A stretch of DNA of 64,000 nucleotides from Ochotona curzoniae (GCF_017591425.1 NW_024466004.1:36334501-36398500); one strand, 5' to 3'. Numbered from the stretch's first letter, positions 23,421 to 35,354 are shown. A program made the numbers and translations. The notes: generated by a model from the sequence alone, not told the origin.

Positions 23421-23521
23421 GCCCCCGGGGGCCTCAGCTTAAAGGCGCGGGGGCCCGGTGCGTGAGCATCCACGGCCAGCGCGGGCAGAGAAGCGGGAGG
23501 CGGGGAGGCGGGGAGGCTGAC

Positions 23522-23560
23522 ACTCACCCCTCAGGCCGCCTTCTGGGGGGCCTTCAGCAG
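23522..23560 (-). other. SNAP91: Second candidate splice donor, alternative first exon
   Basis: 'cctgaggg|gtgagtgtc' on the minus strand (GTGAGT at 23527-23522) is as good a donor as the one at 23035. A 137-codon minus frame (23944-23531) ends with a TGA just before it, which is more likely leader sequence than protein. It could mark an alternative upstream first exon. Confidence 0.35.
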
Positions 23561-23950
23561 CAGCCCCTCCACCAGCCGGCCGTCGCACTCGCACAGTCCC
23601 GGTGCGCGCCCGCCGCGCACACCTGCCCGCCGACTGCGGGATCCACTGTGGGCTGAGGGGGCGATGCCCGGCCTCGGGGAGTGGGCTTCTCCCTTCTGCT
23701 CCGTGAAGGCCAAGGCAAGGACGTCGCAGCGCGCTGCCTGACAGAGCCCAGCCCCTTCTCCTCCACTGGGTCTCTGACACGCCCGCCTGTCAAAGGCAGC
23801 CAGGCCCAGATGGGCTGGGCGATTGTAAATGTCAGATTGTGCTTGCCAGTCGCTGCCATTACCTGTGCGTCTTCTGTTCCTCGGGGCTCTTCGCTCTGTC
23901 TCAGTTACAACGGGGAGCTGTGGTGGGCAGGTAATTTTAGCCATTCGAGC

Positions 23951-24459
23951 CTCGAAAGGATGCTGAGGTCTGCTGCGGGAAAGAATAATTGATACAACTC
24001 TTCATTGGTTCCCAGATTAAATCCGACAGTGATCTTTTGAGTGTATCAGGAAATCCATCATATACTAAATATATGTTTGATGGTCATGTCAACTGAATAG
24101 CAAGAGTGTGTTGGAATTGCATGCATCGATTTTTAAATAGGAATATGAACTCTGTCAATAGCTTCAAGTGTTGACGATGTTCAAATGATATTATTCATTT
24201 TATCCTGCCAAAAATAATTATTTTAATTCTCGCGGTGGGCTAAGAACTTACCTGACATTTTTCTTTATGGCTTCAGGTGGCTTCTGTTTGGGCTCGGTGA
24301 TTTATGTCTAGTTTTAGATACTAAGGCTTTATTGCGTGCCTCTCTCTTTGCTCAATACAGTATTCAGTATGTAATTATGATTTCTTAAGTGCCGGGGCTG
24401 ATTCGAGCACTAATTAGAACCTTGTTGACTAAAGAAAAACAGCCCAAGAACAGCACTGT
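23951..24459. other. Upstream intergenic sequence, nothing recognised
   Basis: AT-rich DNA beyond the CpG island with no supported feature. Confidence 0.5.
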
Positions 24460-25030
24460 CAGTGTCAAATTCTAGCCTCACCATAGGACGCAGCAATACC
24501 ACATCTAGTTATTTACAAAAGGAAAATAAACAGATTTCTATTGAAACACCTATGTTCAAATTTTATGGCATCTTTATATAATGAACCCAAACTGAGGGAA
24601 ACTCAAATGTTATCCTACTAGTAAATGGATAAACAAAATGTGGTATGTCCACACGACAGAATACTACTTTAGCAATAGACAGAATCCAACTAATAAGGTA
24701 AATGAAACTCAAATGAATCATGCTAAACAAAAGAAAACCAATGCAGGACACTGCTTGCTACTTGATTTCATTTGCTTTGATTCCATTTAAACAACGTAGG
24801 AAAAAAGTAAAACTAATGAGACAGAAATCATTTCAGCTGCCAAGGGGGAGGGGAAGGGATTAATTGCAAAGAGGCAGAAGTGAACATTTTTGGAGTGATT
24901 GAAATGCTTTATATCACTATGATGGTGGTTCAATAACTGAATGTACTTCTCGGAAATCATAAAATTATACACTTAGAATTAGTTAATTTTATGGTATGTC
25001 ATTTATACCTAAAAGTCTATTGTAAAAAGA
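24460..25030 (+). mobile_element. Ancient L1 3' end (L1M-like)
   Basis: 'gtaaatggataaacaaaatg', 'tggtatgtccacacgacaga' and 'atactactttagcaatagac' are the conserved end of L1 ORF2. The 3' UTR follows with 'aaaattatacacttagaatt' and 'ggtatgtcatttatacct'. No open frame survives. Confidence 0.78.
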
Positions 25031-25084
25031 GCTAGGGTGATAACGTTAATATGAGAGACTTTCTTTAATAAGGAATATTAAAGA

Positions 25085-25880
25085 GAATATAAAGGCGCAA
25101 TTCATAGTGTTAAAGTTTCATCAAGTTTATGTAATGATCTACATGTTTATATATCTAGAAAGAGAATTTCAAAATGAAGCCAAAAATAATATATAGCATT
25201 AAAAGGCGATATGCAAAAGTTGAAAAGTATACTCAAAGATTTCACCGCTTTCTATGCTTGCTAGGACTGGTAGAGAGAAATCAGCACAACATAAATTATT
25301 TAAAATGGAGGAAAATGGTGGAAGGGGAAAATGGGGAGGGAGAAAGGAGAGGCTAAGGAGAGAATCCTTATACCTACAAAAATATGTCATGGAAAATAAC
25401 AAAAAATAATCTTTAAATAAAATAGGACTATCAACACATTTGACCTAATTGACATTTGTAAAATATGCCACCCAGGAACAGTGTAAATGTTCAAGTAGAC
25501 ATAGAACATTCACCAGAGTAGGTCATATTCTAGGCCAAACACTCATATCAATAAATTTAAGAGAATTACAGTAATCATACTAATTGTATTCCTCTTAAAG
25601 TTGCATAATTTAAGTAAAAATCAGTAAACACAGCTATCTGAAAATTTCTAAAAAAGATGGACAAGTGTTACTTATAAATTAATGAGAACTAAAGCTGTTT
25701 CTTTGAAAATATTAATAAAAATCTATAAGCCCCTCACCAGAATAACCCAGGGTAAAGAAGAAATGGTGAAATGACAGATTTCATATCTTAGGAATGAAAG
25801 ATGGAATAGATATTACAGAGATCAACAAGATAAGAAAATATGAGCAATATTATGCCAGTAAAGTTTATATAAAACAAGTA
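25085..25880 (+). mobile_element. Ancient L1 ORF2 remnant, endonuclease to linker region
   Basis: Degraded plus-strand matches run from the endonuclease part (about 25090-25200) through 'tttgacctaattgacattt' and 'acattcaccagagtaggtca' to 'cccctcaccagaataaccca' and 'tatcttaggaatgaaagatg', the linker before the RT. It follows an L1 3' end at 24460-25030, so these are two separate copies or a rearranged one. Confidence 0.65.
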
Positions 25881-27299
25881 ATAAAAAATGATTGCTCTCC
25901 AACAATCTAACAGTGATGTCATGTCACATATGTTTGTATAGTTAAGAAATTTTGAGCAAGGAATATGTCCAGCAAGTAAAATAATGGAATCTGTGAGTTA
26001 TTTGCTTTCCAAAATAAATTGGAATGGATTCAATGTCAGTTCTATAATGTGTGAAATTGCCTATAGTGCTCTAGTGAATATCCTTTGTATACTATTCATG
26101 TCACTGTCATGGTGTTGGCAGAAAAATGTTTGAAAATCCTTGAACTTAAATGCAGAAGTAACATGCAATTTAGCAATCCATTTGTATTATACACAGATTA
26201 GTAAATTATGTCAAGGGTGGAGCCAACATGTGAAATGTGGATAGTTTTGGAAGATATTATGGATCTTTGAAAACAATATATTTTGCTTGACAAAGATTAA
26301 GAAATACTTCTTTCTTATATGTAGGAAAATATGGACTTACAATCATTAATGGTGTATACTAAGGCAGAAGAAAGAAAAATGGTGAAAATGCCTTAAGACA
26401 AATAATAAATATTCCTAAACAATGTATTTTTTCCCAAAGCCCAGATGCATAACAAATAATGTTCTCTAAATCCTAAGAATGGAACTTTTTTCTGAATCAG
26501 CATATATCACACTGTACCTTTGGCTTCATACAAAGCCAAATATTTTGAGAATCAGATTTAACACAGAAAGACTATAATTATGCATAGATCTATAATTTAT
26601 GTCAGCTCAATAAAACAAACAACTTTAAGCTTTTGTTTATTTTATCTATAGCACAGAACAAGTCTACAAGGACCAGAGAAAAAAATAAAGCTGAAGGCTA
26701 TTTGATTGCCTTAGGCAAAAACCATGTGGAGTTGGAAAATACATATCCTTCAAAATGTGTAATATCACTCTAAAGCAGCCCTATAGGGTGATTGCATTTC
26801 AGGAATGTTTTTCTGTTAAAGTAGAAAAAAAATATGAGGTACAAAAATAACATAGCGTATATCTAAATCCTACATACAAATGTGACATCTCAAAAGCATT
26901 TAACAACAAAAAGCAAATTTTGATATAATGAATACACTTCTATCAAGATGAAAAGTTTAATTCTCTTTATAAAGGTAAATAAAATACCATAAAAACTATA
27001 TTCTAATATAATAAGAAAAATCATAGTTTGCAGATAATATCAGTAAGATTGAGATTCCTATAACCTAATCATCTTGGGGAAGTATAACACTTCATTCATG
27101 AATCCATTAAAATTTTTTAAGAATGAAAGTTAGAGAAGTATTTTACAAGCACAATAAACCTGCCAAAGATTCAGGTTAGAAATGATTTCACCATGGCAAC
27201 TAGTATATTCAAAGGAACATGTGTGTTTTACATGCATGAGAGCATGGAAACAATTTAATATGATATTTCCATTTTGTCTCTTTGTTTTAAAGCTAATGT
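25881..27299. other. Intergenic sequence, nothing firm
   Basis: AT-rich, no gene. About 26900-27050 has faint resemblance to decayed L1 RT sequence, too weak to call. Confidence 0.4.
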
Positions 27300-27720
27300 G
27301 ACTGTTCTGGTTATCCATTATATAACAAATGTTTTGGCTTAGAACGGCACATTTTTATTTTCAGTTCTTTGAGTTAGCAGGGCTTTGTTGAGTAGTTCTC
27401 CTTTGAAATCTTTCATGTGATTGTAATCAGGTGACAGCTGGGGCTGTAGTCATTGCAAGTCTCTTATTGGTCTATGCAGAATGGCTTTAGAAGCTTGTCA
27501 TTCAGTGAGAGCTCAGCTGGAGTTCTGATGAGCACCTACACGGTGTGACTAGATACTCATGGTAGGATAGGCCATGGTAGTTGTATTTCTTACATGGTGG
27601 CTGGCTTCCCAGAGGGAATATCCAAAGGTAGCCTGTCCCAAGAAACAGATGGAAGCTGTAAGATTCCTTATGGCCTGAGCACAACATGTTGTTCCATTGT
27701 TGTCTACCTAATAAGTTAGA
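27300..27720 (+). mobile_element. Ancient mammalian interspersed repeat, family uncertain
   Basis: The run 'tccattatataacaaatg', 'gtgacagctggggctgtagt', 'acatggtggctggcttccca' and 'agctgtaagattccttatgg' matches the layout of an old, widespread mammalian repeat ('...aacaaactaccccaaaactt', 'cagctggggctgcagtca', 'atggcagctggcttc'). I recognise the pattern but cannot name the family with confidence. Confidence 0.5.
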
Positions 27721-28107
27721 GAGAAAACCTCATATTCAATGGATGTAGACTACTATGAGGGATTTATTAGGTAACCAACTATGGCGCCCACATCCAAAAG
27801 TCATTGTGAAGATCTATAGGCAGAAACCAATAGTTTTAGAAGTATGGGGTTAAATGATTCATATAAGCAAAAATTACTACCAAAAAATTACTAATACTTC
27901 ATCAAAAAATTACATGAACACAATTAAACACAGGTTTATTTATTATCATAATTGATCTCAAGTTGGAATATTTTTTCACATGTCAGATGAACTCACTGCT
28001 TTTCACAGAGGTACAACAGCATTATGATAAACTCTCATTTAATAATTATTCAATGGCTCTTTTATCAGAAAAGTCTTCTTTATAAAATTCATGGGCTGAA
28101 ATTGTGG
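27721..28107. other. Intergenic sequence, nothing recognised
   Basis: No supported gene or repeat. Confidence 0.45.
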
Positions 28108-28332
28108 GGGTTAATATTTTAGACTGCAGAATTGGAGAAGCTCTACCTTCAATTCCTCACATTATTATTTACTAGCTACTGATTTTAGGCAAGTATTATA
28201 GCCTCTATAGATTCACTTATTCTTTGGTGAAAATGGGCTCTATCATAATATCCACCTCAAAGAATTACTGTTACCAATAAATAAGATTATGCATATAGCT
28301 AAAGCACAGTGTTTGGACCACAAAGTCCAATA
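28108..28332 (+). mobile_element. MIR, near full length
   Basis: Conserved core 'ttatttactagctactgat', 'aggcaagtattatagcctct', 'ggtgaaaatgggctctatca' and 'cacctcaaagaattactgt' leads to a 3' end with 'gcacagtgtttggaccacaa'. Typical ancient tRNA-derived MIR. Confidence 0.85.
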
Positions 28333-31300
28333 AATATGATTAATTGTATTCTATAATCATTGATGTAATTGATTTTATTGATACTTATATTTCATCATGT
28401 TGCTATTTGGAACTATAATTCTGATTTACACAGTTCTCTGATTATTACATCATTCTATTAATACCATTTGTAAAATGAGAAATTAAGCTTACAACGTATG
28501 CAGTACCCAAGGTGTGAAGTTGGATTATTTCATATGCAAATCATCACAGCACAGTAATACTGCTGTGAACTGCAGATTTTTGTTTCTTTTTAAAATCCAA
28601 GATTGCAAGAGAATTTTAGGAAGTCTGAGATTTTGTATTTCCAAAGGGAAAGAATTAATCAGGGAAGTCTGGAGAAGGAAGTTTCCCAAGTTTAAACTCG
28701 AGAACACCCCAGAGCTGAAGCAGTGTTTCCCACCTTCACATCGGTTTCCCTGATGGCTTTCCTCTTATTCTTTTATTTACCCTCTATTTTCTGTGGTCTG
28801 CATGTGTCAGAAGCCTAGTTTATGTTCTGAGGTGCTTATGAGTGACCCTGACTCCACTTGACAACTTCTTGCATGGGTATTATAGAAGGCAACTCATTTA
28901 CCCTATACAGCTCCAGGAACACTGCAGTGGGCTGTGAGATGAACTGTTAACTTCTCACACACCTTCAGATTGGGTACCTAATACATACATGTTATTGGTC
29001 ACTTTAAAACTTCTCATCCAAGAAGTGAGTATATATGTAATATGTATATTTACACACATATACTTACAAAGAGATGGATATATCTTATATATAATTGAGT
29101 ATATAGATTAATCCTTTCTGTTTCCCAGTTAAAAATACTAACATTAAAAAGAAAGGGAACTTTGGGGCTATTTGATGTTCAGTGTAACCAGATGAGAATG
29201 AATTGCTCTGTTACTGATTAACTTTGGCTGAGACAAAGTAAGACCCTGCCCTTCTAGAGCATAATGAATTTCATAGTACTATTTTTTTCCATTTGCTTTG
29301 AGTAGTGTCCTTCGTCCTTTAGACACTTAAGAGTTATATGCAGGATAGAACACAATGGGGGTGGTTCAGAAGGTCAGCAGACTGTGTATACAGGTTAGTC
29401 AAATACCTGTGCAAGCTTCATGTAAGAATGTTTTAGGATTGACCTCCTCTCGCTCCCCTCTGATAGTATCAGGAAACAAAATGTAGAACTGCCTTTCTTC
29501 TAAAATAGTAGTTTACAAAACCAAAATTTCAGCTGGGGATCACATTTTCATTTTCCAATAAGAAAATTGTTTAAAAATCTAGAGTGCCAAAGATTTCCCA
29601 TGTAAAAACTAAAGAGGGAACTAATCACTGTACTTCCTTAATTTGTGATTATGATCATTGTACTTTCCTTAATTTGTGACTATCGTTGACTTGGTTTATG
29701 AATATCATCTTAAATGTTTGTCTTATCAATCCTAAAACTAGACTAATTCTATAGTCCCTAAGAGTGATTTAATATGTATTCAAAAAATGAAACTGAGGAA
29801 ATTCTCCAGTCCCTTCTTTCATGAACTTGGGTCCTTGTTAATAGGTATCAAATGCTATTAAATGGACATTAGCAGAGATGTGTATTTGAATCTATCACAC
29901 TCTTGCTGATGTTTCTGGTTCTGTTACATTTGGTAGACACAGAGACAACCAGTTTGTTTCCATTGTTACAGACTTTATTCTACCTTGCTTGTCATATCCT
30001 ATTTACCTGAGATTTTGCCAAGAAAGACCATTGGCATTACAGAAAAACCCCAAAATGTCTCACTTCTTGGGTAAAATTAATGAATTATGAACCTGAAAGA
30101 AGTGAACTAATAAACTTAGTATTTATGCAACAGTGTTTCCTGAGAGTATCAAATTATTTCTCAATAGTCCTCAAAATTGTGAAGATGAACAGCTAACCTA
30201 GGTAACAAATTACTTTTTTTTCTATCTCTGAGGTTTATTGGAGGTTTCAGCCCTTACCGTGATGTGACAGAGTGGGGAACATTTGACAGCCACATGATTT
30301 ATTGCTGGTTGTTGTCCTTTGCATTTGGAGATGTAACTGATCCTATTATTATGTCACATAACCCCCTATCTAGGGAACCATAGCACACTCTGAACCAAGC
30401 AACATATATACTGTTGATTGATTTCCAACCATAATGGTCAGTGTGGCTGCCTATATTTGATACCTGCCTTAGATGACAATCTCTTGGTTATAAGCCCGTA
30501 ATGTTGTTACATTTGCTTAAATAATCCCTGTGCAGCCTTGCCATTTGCCAGGCAACAGTAAGTCTTTCAGATATCTCTTGTGGTGCTTTCTGGCTTCAGC
30601 TGGGCAGTACAGAGGGATTCCCAAATGCTCATCCTGATCTGCTCTGTTTCACATAGCTGTTTGTATGAGCGGATGTTTTAACGACAGGTGCCTAGCCACA
30701 GTCAAGGAACTTACTGTGGAAGAGTCTGTCATTTTCTTCAGTGACCATCTCAAAGGCAGGAAGATACATTGAAAACTCCAAGTGTCACGGTTGTCTGGAG
30801 TGTTGGACACATACCTTGGGAGTCTGATGCTTCACTAAACGTGTTAGTTTCGTCTTTGCTTCCTTAATTTAGGAACCCAAAGTATCTGTTATCAAGCCAT
30901 GGGCCATGACTTTTGCCCTATAGTGTATATGAAAACTCCTGAGTGTGGAGAGAATTTCTTGATAAAAGCTAATCTGAACTAAGTTCCTTACAGATTAGCT
31001 TCTACCATGGTTAGCAAATTTCCTTTTATCTGAAGAACTGAAATCAACAGAATTATTTAAGAGATTAAATAATATGAGTTACTTTCATAATACTGGGGAA
31101 TATCTTGGACTAATGTATTTTCTTTCCTGTGTGGAAGAGTATTCTAACACAATCTTTGAATTTTTATAACTATGAGCAAAGTTCATGTAGAACAGAGTAC
31201 TTTTTTTGAAAGTTTATCCTCTGCCATTTCATTTATATGGGCTAATCCAGCTGCAGAAAGACTAGATGGATGAGATGTGAGCCTCAGCCCACCTCAGAAA

Positions 31301-31958
31301 ACATAACTGCCAAAGCCTAATGTCCACATACAAGGCTAACACTTAGAGGTGTTATAAAATGCTTGGTATTTGGCCAAATACTACCTACTTGGTTCTCCCT
31401 TACTACCTCAAACCCAACTTTGAGAAATCACAGCTCCATAATCAAGCTAGGGACAGTGTCAGGATTTGAACTTTAGAATGCTGGTAAAAAGAAATATGGA
31501 ACAAGGATTAAAGATCAATCCTAAGTCCTACCTTGCTTATATTAAGAATGACTGTGACTTGGGGTAGTACTACTTCTACATATGTGAAGAAAGTATTCTC
31601 ACATCTAAGAAAGTGTGAAGATGGAAGAAGTCAAGGTCAACAAGAACTTGACCCTGGTTTAAATTTACAATCTTGTACAGTAGTTGCAGATGCAAGCTGT
31701 AAAAATGTGGTCAAGAGAGTAGACTATGGGTTATATCCCAAATATTTCCTTGTAGTCTAAAAATATAATCAAAATAATTTAATTACTTTTGAAGATTTAT
31801 ACTCATTTTGTGTGTATTACATATGGGTATTTAATAGAAAATATTTTTACCATGCTATCACCTTTGCCTTCAGCCTCCCAGCAAAAATTGGTGCTAATTA
31901 AATTCATTTTCTCTCCTGTTTAAAAAGATACTTTGGTTCTTGATTTTAGACTATTTCT
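28333..31958. other. Intergenic sequence, mostly unrecognised
   Basis: Largest repeat-poor stretch of the window. I see no exon or RNA gene. About 29630-29690 holds an imperfect tandem duplication of ~30 bp ('ccttaatttgtgattatga' and 'ccttaatttgtgactatcg'). About 31400-31475 has a weak antisense MIR-like core ('cagtgtcaggatttgaact'). Confidence 0.45.
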
Positions 31959-32296
31959 TTTTTTTTTTTTTTAAAGATTTATTTACTTATTGGAAAGTCA
32001 GATATACAGAGAGGAAGAGAGACAGAGAGGAAGATCTTCTGTCTGATGATTCACTCCCCAAATGAGTGCAACGGCCGATGCTATGCCGATCTGAAGCCAG
32101 GATCCAGGAACTTCTTCCGGGTATCCCACACGGGTGCAGGGTACCAAAGCTTTGGGCCGTCCTAAACTGCTTTCCCTAGGCCACAGGCAGGGAGCTGGAC
32201 GGGAAGTGGAGCTGCCGGGATTAGAACCGGTGTCCATATGGGATCCCGGCGCGTTCAAGGCGAGGACTTTAGCTGCTAGACCACGCTGCCGGGCCC
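31959..32296 (-). mobile_element. C-SINE, young, full length, antisense
   Basis: All antisense boxes are present, ending with the head complement 'ctagaccacgctgccgggcc'. A perfect 17-bp TSD, 'gattttagactatttct', lies at 31942-31958 and 32297-32313. The low divergence and CpG retention mark it as recent. Confidence 0.97.
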
Positions 32297-32314
32297 GATT
32301 TTAGACTATTTCTA

Positions 32315-32570
32315 TTTTATTTATTTGACAGGCAGGGAGATAGAAATCTTCTATCTGCTGCCTTGTTCCTCAAATGCTGACAGCAGTCAGGAATGATCCA
32401 GGCAAAAGATGAGAGCTAGAAACTCAATCCAGTGCTCCCATGTAAGTGGTAGAGACCCATATATTTGAAACACCACCTGTAAAGGTGAATCAAAAGTAGA
32501 GCCCAAACTCTAACCCAGTGACTCTAACACGTGATGTGGGTACCTCAAGTAACATCATACCCACTGTCTG
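32315..32570 (-). mobile_element. C-SINE, old, antisense
   Basis: Diverged antisense copy: 'gacaggcagggagatagaaa', 'atcttctatctgctgccttg', 'agagacccatatatttgaaa' and a decayed head near 32565. The young SINE inserted just beside its tail. Confidence 0.8.
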
Positions 32571-32920
32571 CACACTTGCCTCTGTGTTTCCTCTTTTCAT
32601 AAAAGTAAAATAAGTCTTGCTTTATTTACTTAAGCCTTCCCAATAATTTCTACATGCATTTTTGACTATGCAACTATTTATTTTACATTTTGAAATCTGT
32701 ATCTAAACTTGATATAGGTAATTATAGAATTAATTGTACAAATGAACCAGTATACAATATAGTCCCTAAAACATAGTAGATGTCTAATAAATGAGAATCA
32801 TAAGTAGTCACAACTTTTGTCATAAAAATTAATTTTCCTGAAAATTTATTTTCTGAAATAAGCCAGGAATTTTATTAGATGAATTGAGATACATATAGAA
32901 ATTAAAAGGAGACTGATAAT
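32571..32920. other. Intergenic sequence, nothing firm
   Basis: No gene. 'aaaacatagtagatgtctaa' near 32768 is MIR/L2-like but too short to call. Confidence 0.4.
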
Positions 32921-33115
32921 TTATCTGGACAATAAGATGCTGGACTCTATGCTTGGTATATGTTTGCAAAGAAAGAATCTTGACTGAATTTGAACTGCAA
33001 TACTGCAACAAGGTGGAGGAATCCACCATGGGGGGAGGGCACCGGGAGGGGATGGGGGAATCCCAGAACCTATGAAGCTGCGTCACATAATGCAACGTAA
33101 TTAATTAAAAAAAAA
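32921..33115 (+). mobile_element. L1 3' end, severely 5'-truncated
   Basis: Same 3' UTR terminus as the full-length L1: 'ttatctggacaataagatgc', 'caacaaggtggaggaatcca', the G-rich tract and 'cataatgcaacgtaattaat' before an A run. Flanks 'gagactgataattt' and 'gagactgagatttt' look like an imperfect TSD. About 195 bp survive. Confidence 0.9.
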
Positions 33116-34279
33116 TGAGACTGAGATTTTACAAGTCAAGCAGTTTTTCTCCAATGAAGTATAGATATTGCCACAGCTGCAATTTGCAGCTATGTATCAG
33201 TCTTTACAACACTCTCAAGCAAGGCTCGATTGGTTGTTCAAAAGTAGGCTGCACTAACATGTTTGTGATTATAGTCCTTACTGTAATCATAAGTGTTTAA
33301 TTGTTTTTCCCGGAGAACATGAAGTTCTGAAATATAGGGATTTTGACTGAAGTCTGGCTTATTCCTCACTGTATCCTCAATATAGTAAAATATACCAAAG
33401 TTAGGGTAGGAAGACAAATATGAAGAGTGCTGTTTCCCGACAGAACTTACTATTGCATCAAGTTAAATGGCTGGGATTGAAATATCACTAAAATCTTCAA
33501 GCAACTTTTTGTGAGCGTATTCTTCATGTGAATCCCGATGCAACTGGCAATGAGTCTTGCAAGAGAATGATTATAAATTTGAAGTATAGTTCTTAGGTCT
33601 CCTCTCCAAGCATTCTTTTTTTCTTCCTTTACAGATGTGTAGTAGGAATGTTCTTTTCTGCCATTTAGACTTGGACATGATTATATGATTTTGGTTCATA
33701 AACTGTGTGTCATTTCTGAGAAGATTTAAGAGACACTACCTAAATAGCAACCTCTTTGCTCCATTATCTAACAGCAATTCAGATAGCAGGCAGTCTGTTT
33801 GCTGGTGTTTGAGTGGGATGACATGGAGACCCCAGTTACCCTTAAAAGCTATAAGTATAATCTGAGTGAGGAATTATTCTTTGCTCTATTTAAGCATCTG
33901 AAACACTGAATGATCTGTTTTTGTGAATCAACAAATCTTCCCTATTGGCACAGAAACAGGTTGCTTTGTGATTCCATTGTAAAAAAAAAAAAAAATTCTA
34001 AGCAGCTAGTGATGACATTAAAAAAAAAACCCTGAAATCATCATCATCTCTCTTCCAAAAGTGGAATTTCCACAAGATTACTAATTCAAAGGGGACAGTT
34101 GTCCGAAGCAGAGAGGCTGACTCTATGTGACTCTAGGCAGGAATCCTTTCTTTCCCTTGTTCCCCCAGGCAATCTAACATGTCCCTGACACTTCCCCTTC
34201 GTATATTTTACTTTCCAGCTGCCTCTGTCTTGCTTCAGGCTCTTCTCATTTTTCTCCTGAACAGCCTTGTAACTCAAAT
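33116..34279. other. Intergenic sequence, nothing recognised
   Basis: No gene or repeat family supported; two short A runs at about 33980-33993 and 34020-34029. Confidence 0.45.
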
Positions 34280-34510
34280 GCCCGATTCAACTATCACTCC
34301 TCTCTAATCCATCCGCTGCATTATTTCTCGAGTGAATTTTCTGAGAGCAAGCACTGATCACACCCTCCCTTTGGGAACTCCTCCAAGAACTCTCATTAAC
34401 ATCAGGACCCTCAGCAGGATTTATCCAAGTGGAACATTTGATGCTCTCAGTTGCTGCCCTTGTGCCTTATGGGCTCTGTGAATCACCATTCCCTACACTG
34501 CAGTAATATC
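34280..34510 (+). mobile_element. Ancient L2-like repeat
   Basis: 'cctctctaatccatccgctg', 'agcactgatcacaccctccc' and 'gctgcccttgtgccttatgg' follow the layout of an old mammalian LINE-2-type segment ('ctaatccattctgcac...ctgatcatgtcactcccctg'). Strongly diverged; family from memory. Confidence 0.45.
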
Positions 34511-34972
34511 TCACCTATACTTTCACAGCACTGCATTCCGAATTAACCCAGAGCAACCCCTTCTAGCCAAACATTGGGCAGCAAAGACTAAAGGGCCCTC
34601 CACAGGGAAGCCTGTCTTCCTAGAAGTGTTTGCTGTTGTTGCTCATTTGTTTGTTTTTTGTTTTCCCCCTCACACTGGCCTGGTGAGTAAAAAAACCAAG
34701 CACAATGTTGTAGAAATGTCAAGGTACGGATTCATGCCCTCTAATCTTTCTCTTTTCCTTCTGAGTAAGAGAAAACACATGTGTCTTTTATTTATACTGA
34801 ACACGGTCAAGTTTAAAATGTTCATCTCTGATATGGATGTATCCTGCAATAGGAACTACAAATTCTTTTTCTTAGTCTTTTTATCATTGGATGTTGTATT
34901 TCTCTTAAGATTTAGGGTTAATGGAAACCCGATCAAAATAATAATAGACTGCTCTGATCAAAATATTGCCAT
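34511..34972. other. Intergenic sequence, nothing recognised
   Basis: A 116-codon plus-strand frame (34626-34976) is hydrophobic in places but has no family resemblance or splice context. I do not call it a gene. Confidence 0.4.
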
Positions 34973-35029
34973 TTAAATCTTAGGTGCCCGGCTAGCTCAG
35001 TCAGTAGAGTATGAGACTCTTAAATCCTA
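34973..35029. repeat. 10-bp direct repeat pair around tRNA half
   Basis: 'ttaaatctta' at 34973-34982 and 'ttaaatccta' at 35020-35029 differ at one position and bracket the tRNA-Lys half. The left copy's context 'attt|aaatc' resembles an L1 endonuclease site. The repeat is short and partly shared with the tRNA end, so it is the weakest of the three TSDs. Confidence 0.65.
34986..35023 (+). pseudogene. tRNA-Lys(CUU) 5'-half retropseudogene
   Basis: Thirty-eight bases, 'gcccggctagctcagtcagt' followed by 'agagtatgagactcttaa', match nt 1-38 of mammalian tRNA-Lys(CUU) with two differences. Acceptor 5' strand, D arm and anticodon 5' stem are all there. The copy ends just after the CTT anticodon, inside the loop where stress nucleases cut tRNAs. 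The T arm, 3' acceptor strand, CCA and any poly-A are absent, so no tRNA can be made. Near-exact direct repeats flank it. Carnivore SINEs have a similar tRNA-Lys head, but no SINE body follows here. Confidence 0.87.
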
Positions 35030-35354
35030 TTGGATTTATGATAGCTAGTTTTTTAAAGTGGAAATTTGTCAAAACATGGTCAGAAAATGTAAAAAACAGA
35101 AGCCCCCCAAATCATGCTCACAGGGACCAAAGGTTCAAGTGATCTTATTCTAACTCAGATAAATTAATGACTTAAAAAATGTACTTGAACATCACCAATA
35201 CTTGGAAATTAAAATAAAAATGATTTTTATATTACCGAAAAATAAGTTCAATAATAATCTAGTTTGAAATCCTATTGCCTCATGAATAGGAAGATTTGAT
35301 AATGATAAAGCATATTGGAGTCAAACATGGCTGAAAAATTTTCAGGTATTTCTT
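35030..35354. other. Intergenic sequence, nothing recognised
   Basis: AT-rich, no supported feature. Confidence 0.45.

Larger units (their letters stand above)
22180..23950 (-). promoter_or_regulatory. SNAP91: CpG island / SNAP91 promoter region
   Basis: GC- and CpG-rich block in an otherwise AT-rich window, densest at about 22750-23650. It contains GGGCGG/CCGCCC boxes, a 'cctttaagc' element on the minus strand at about 23437, and candidate splice donors. It lies directly upstream of the SNAP91 coding start. Long open frames on both strands here (up to 197 codons) are what stop-poor GC-rich DNA gives by chance; I see no protein family in them. Whether transcription is also divergent toward the plus strand cannot be read from sequence. 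Confidence 0.85.

Noticed and set aside
22222..23527. Many overlapping open frames of 80-197 codons on both strands
   Set aside because: They lie in a CpG island where stop codons are rare; none shows a known domain, and the region is better explained as SNAP91 promoter and 5' UTR.
23531..23944. 137-codon minus-strand frame ending just before a splice donor
   Set aside because: No recognisable domain, arginine/glycine-rich composition typical of GC-rich leaders, and a stop before the donor. Kept only as context for a possible alternative first exon.
24227..24255. 'aacttacctgac' resembling the U1 5' end
   Set aside because: The bases before and after do not match U1; there is no TSD.
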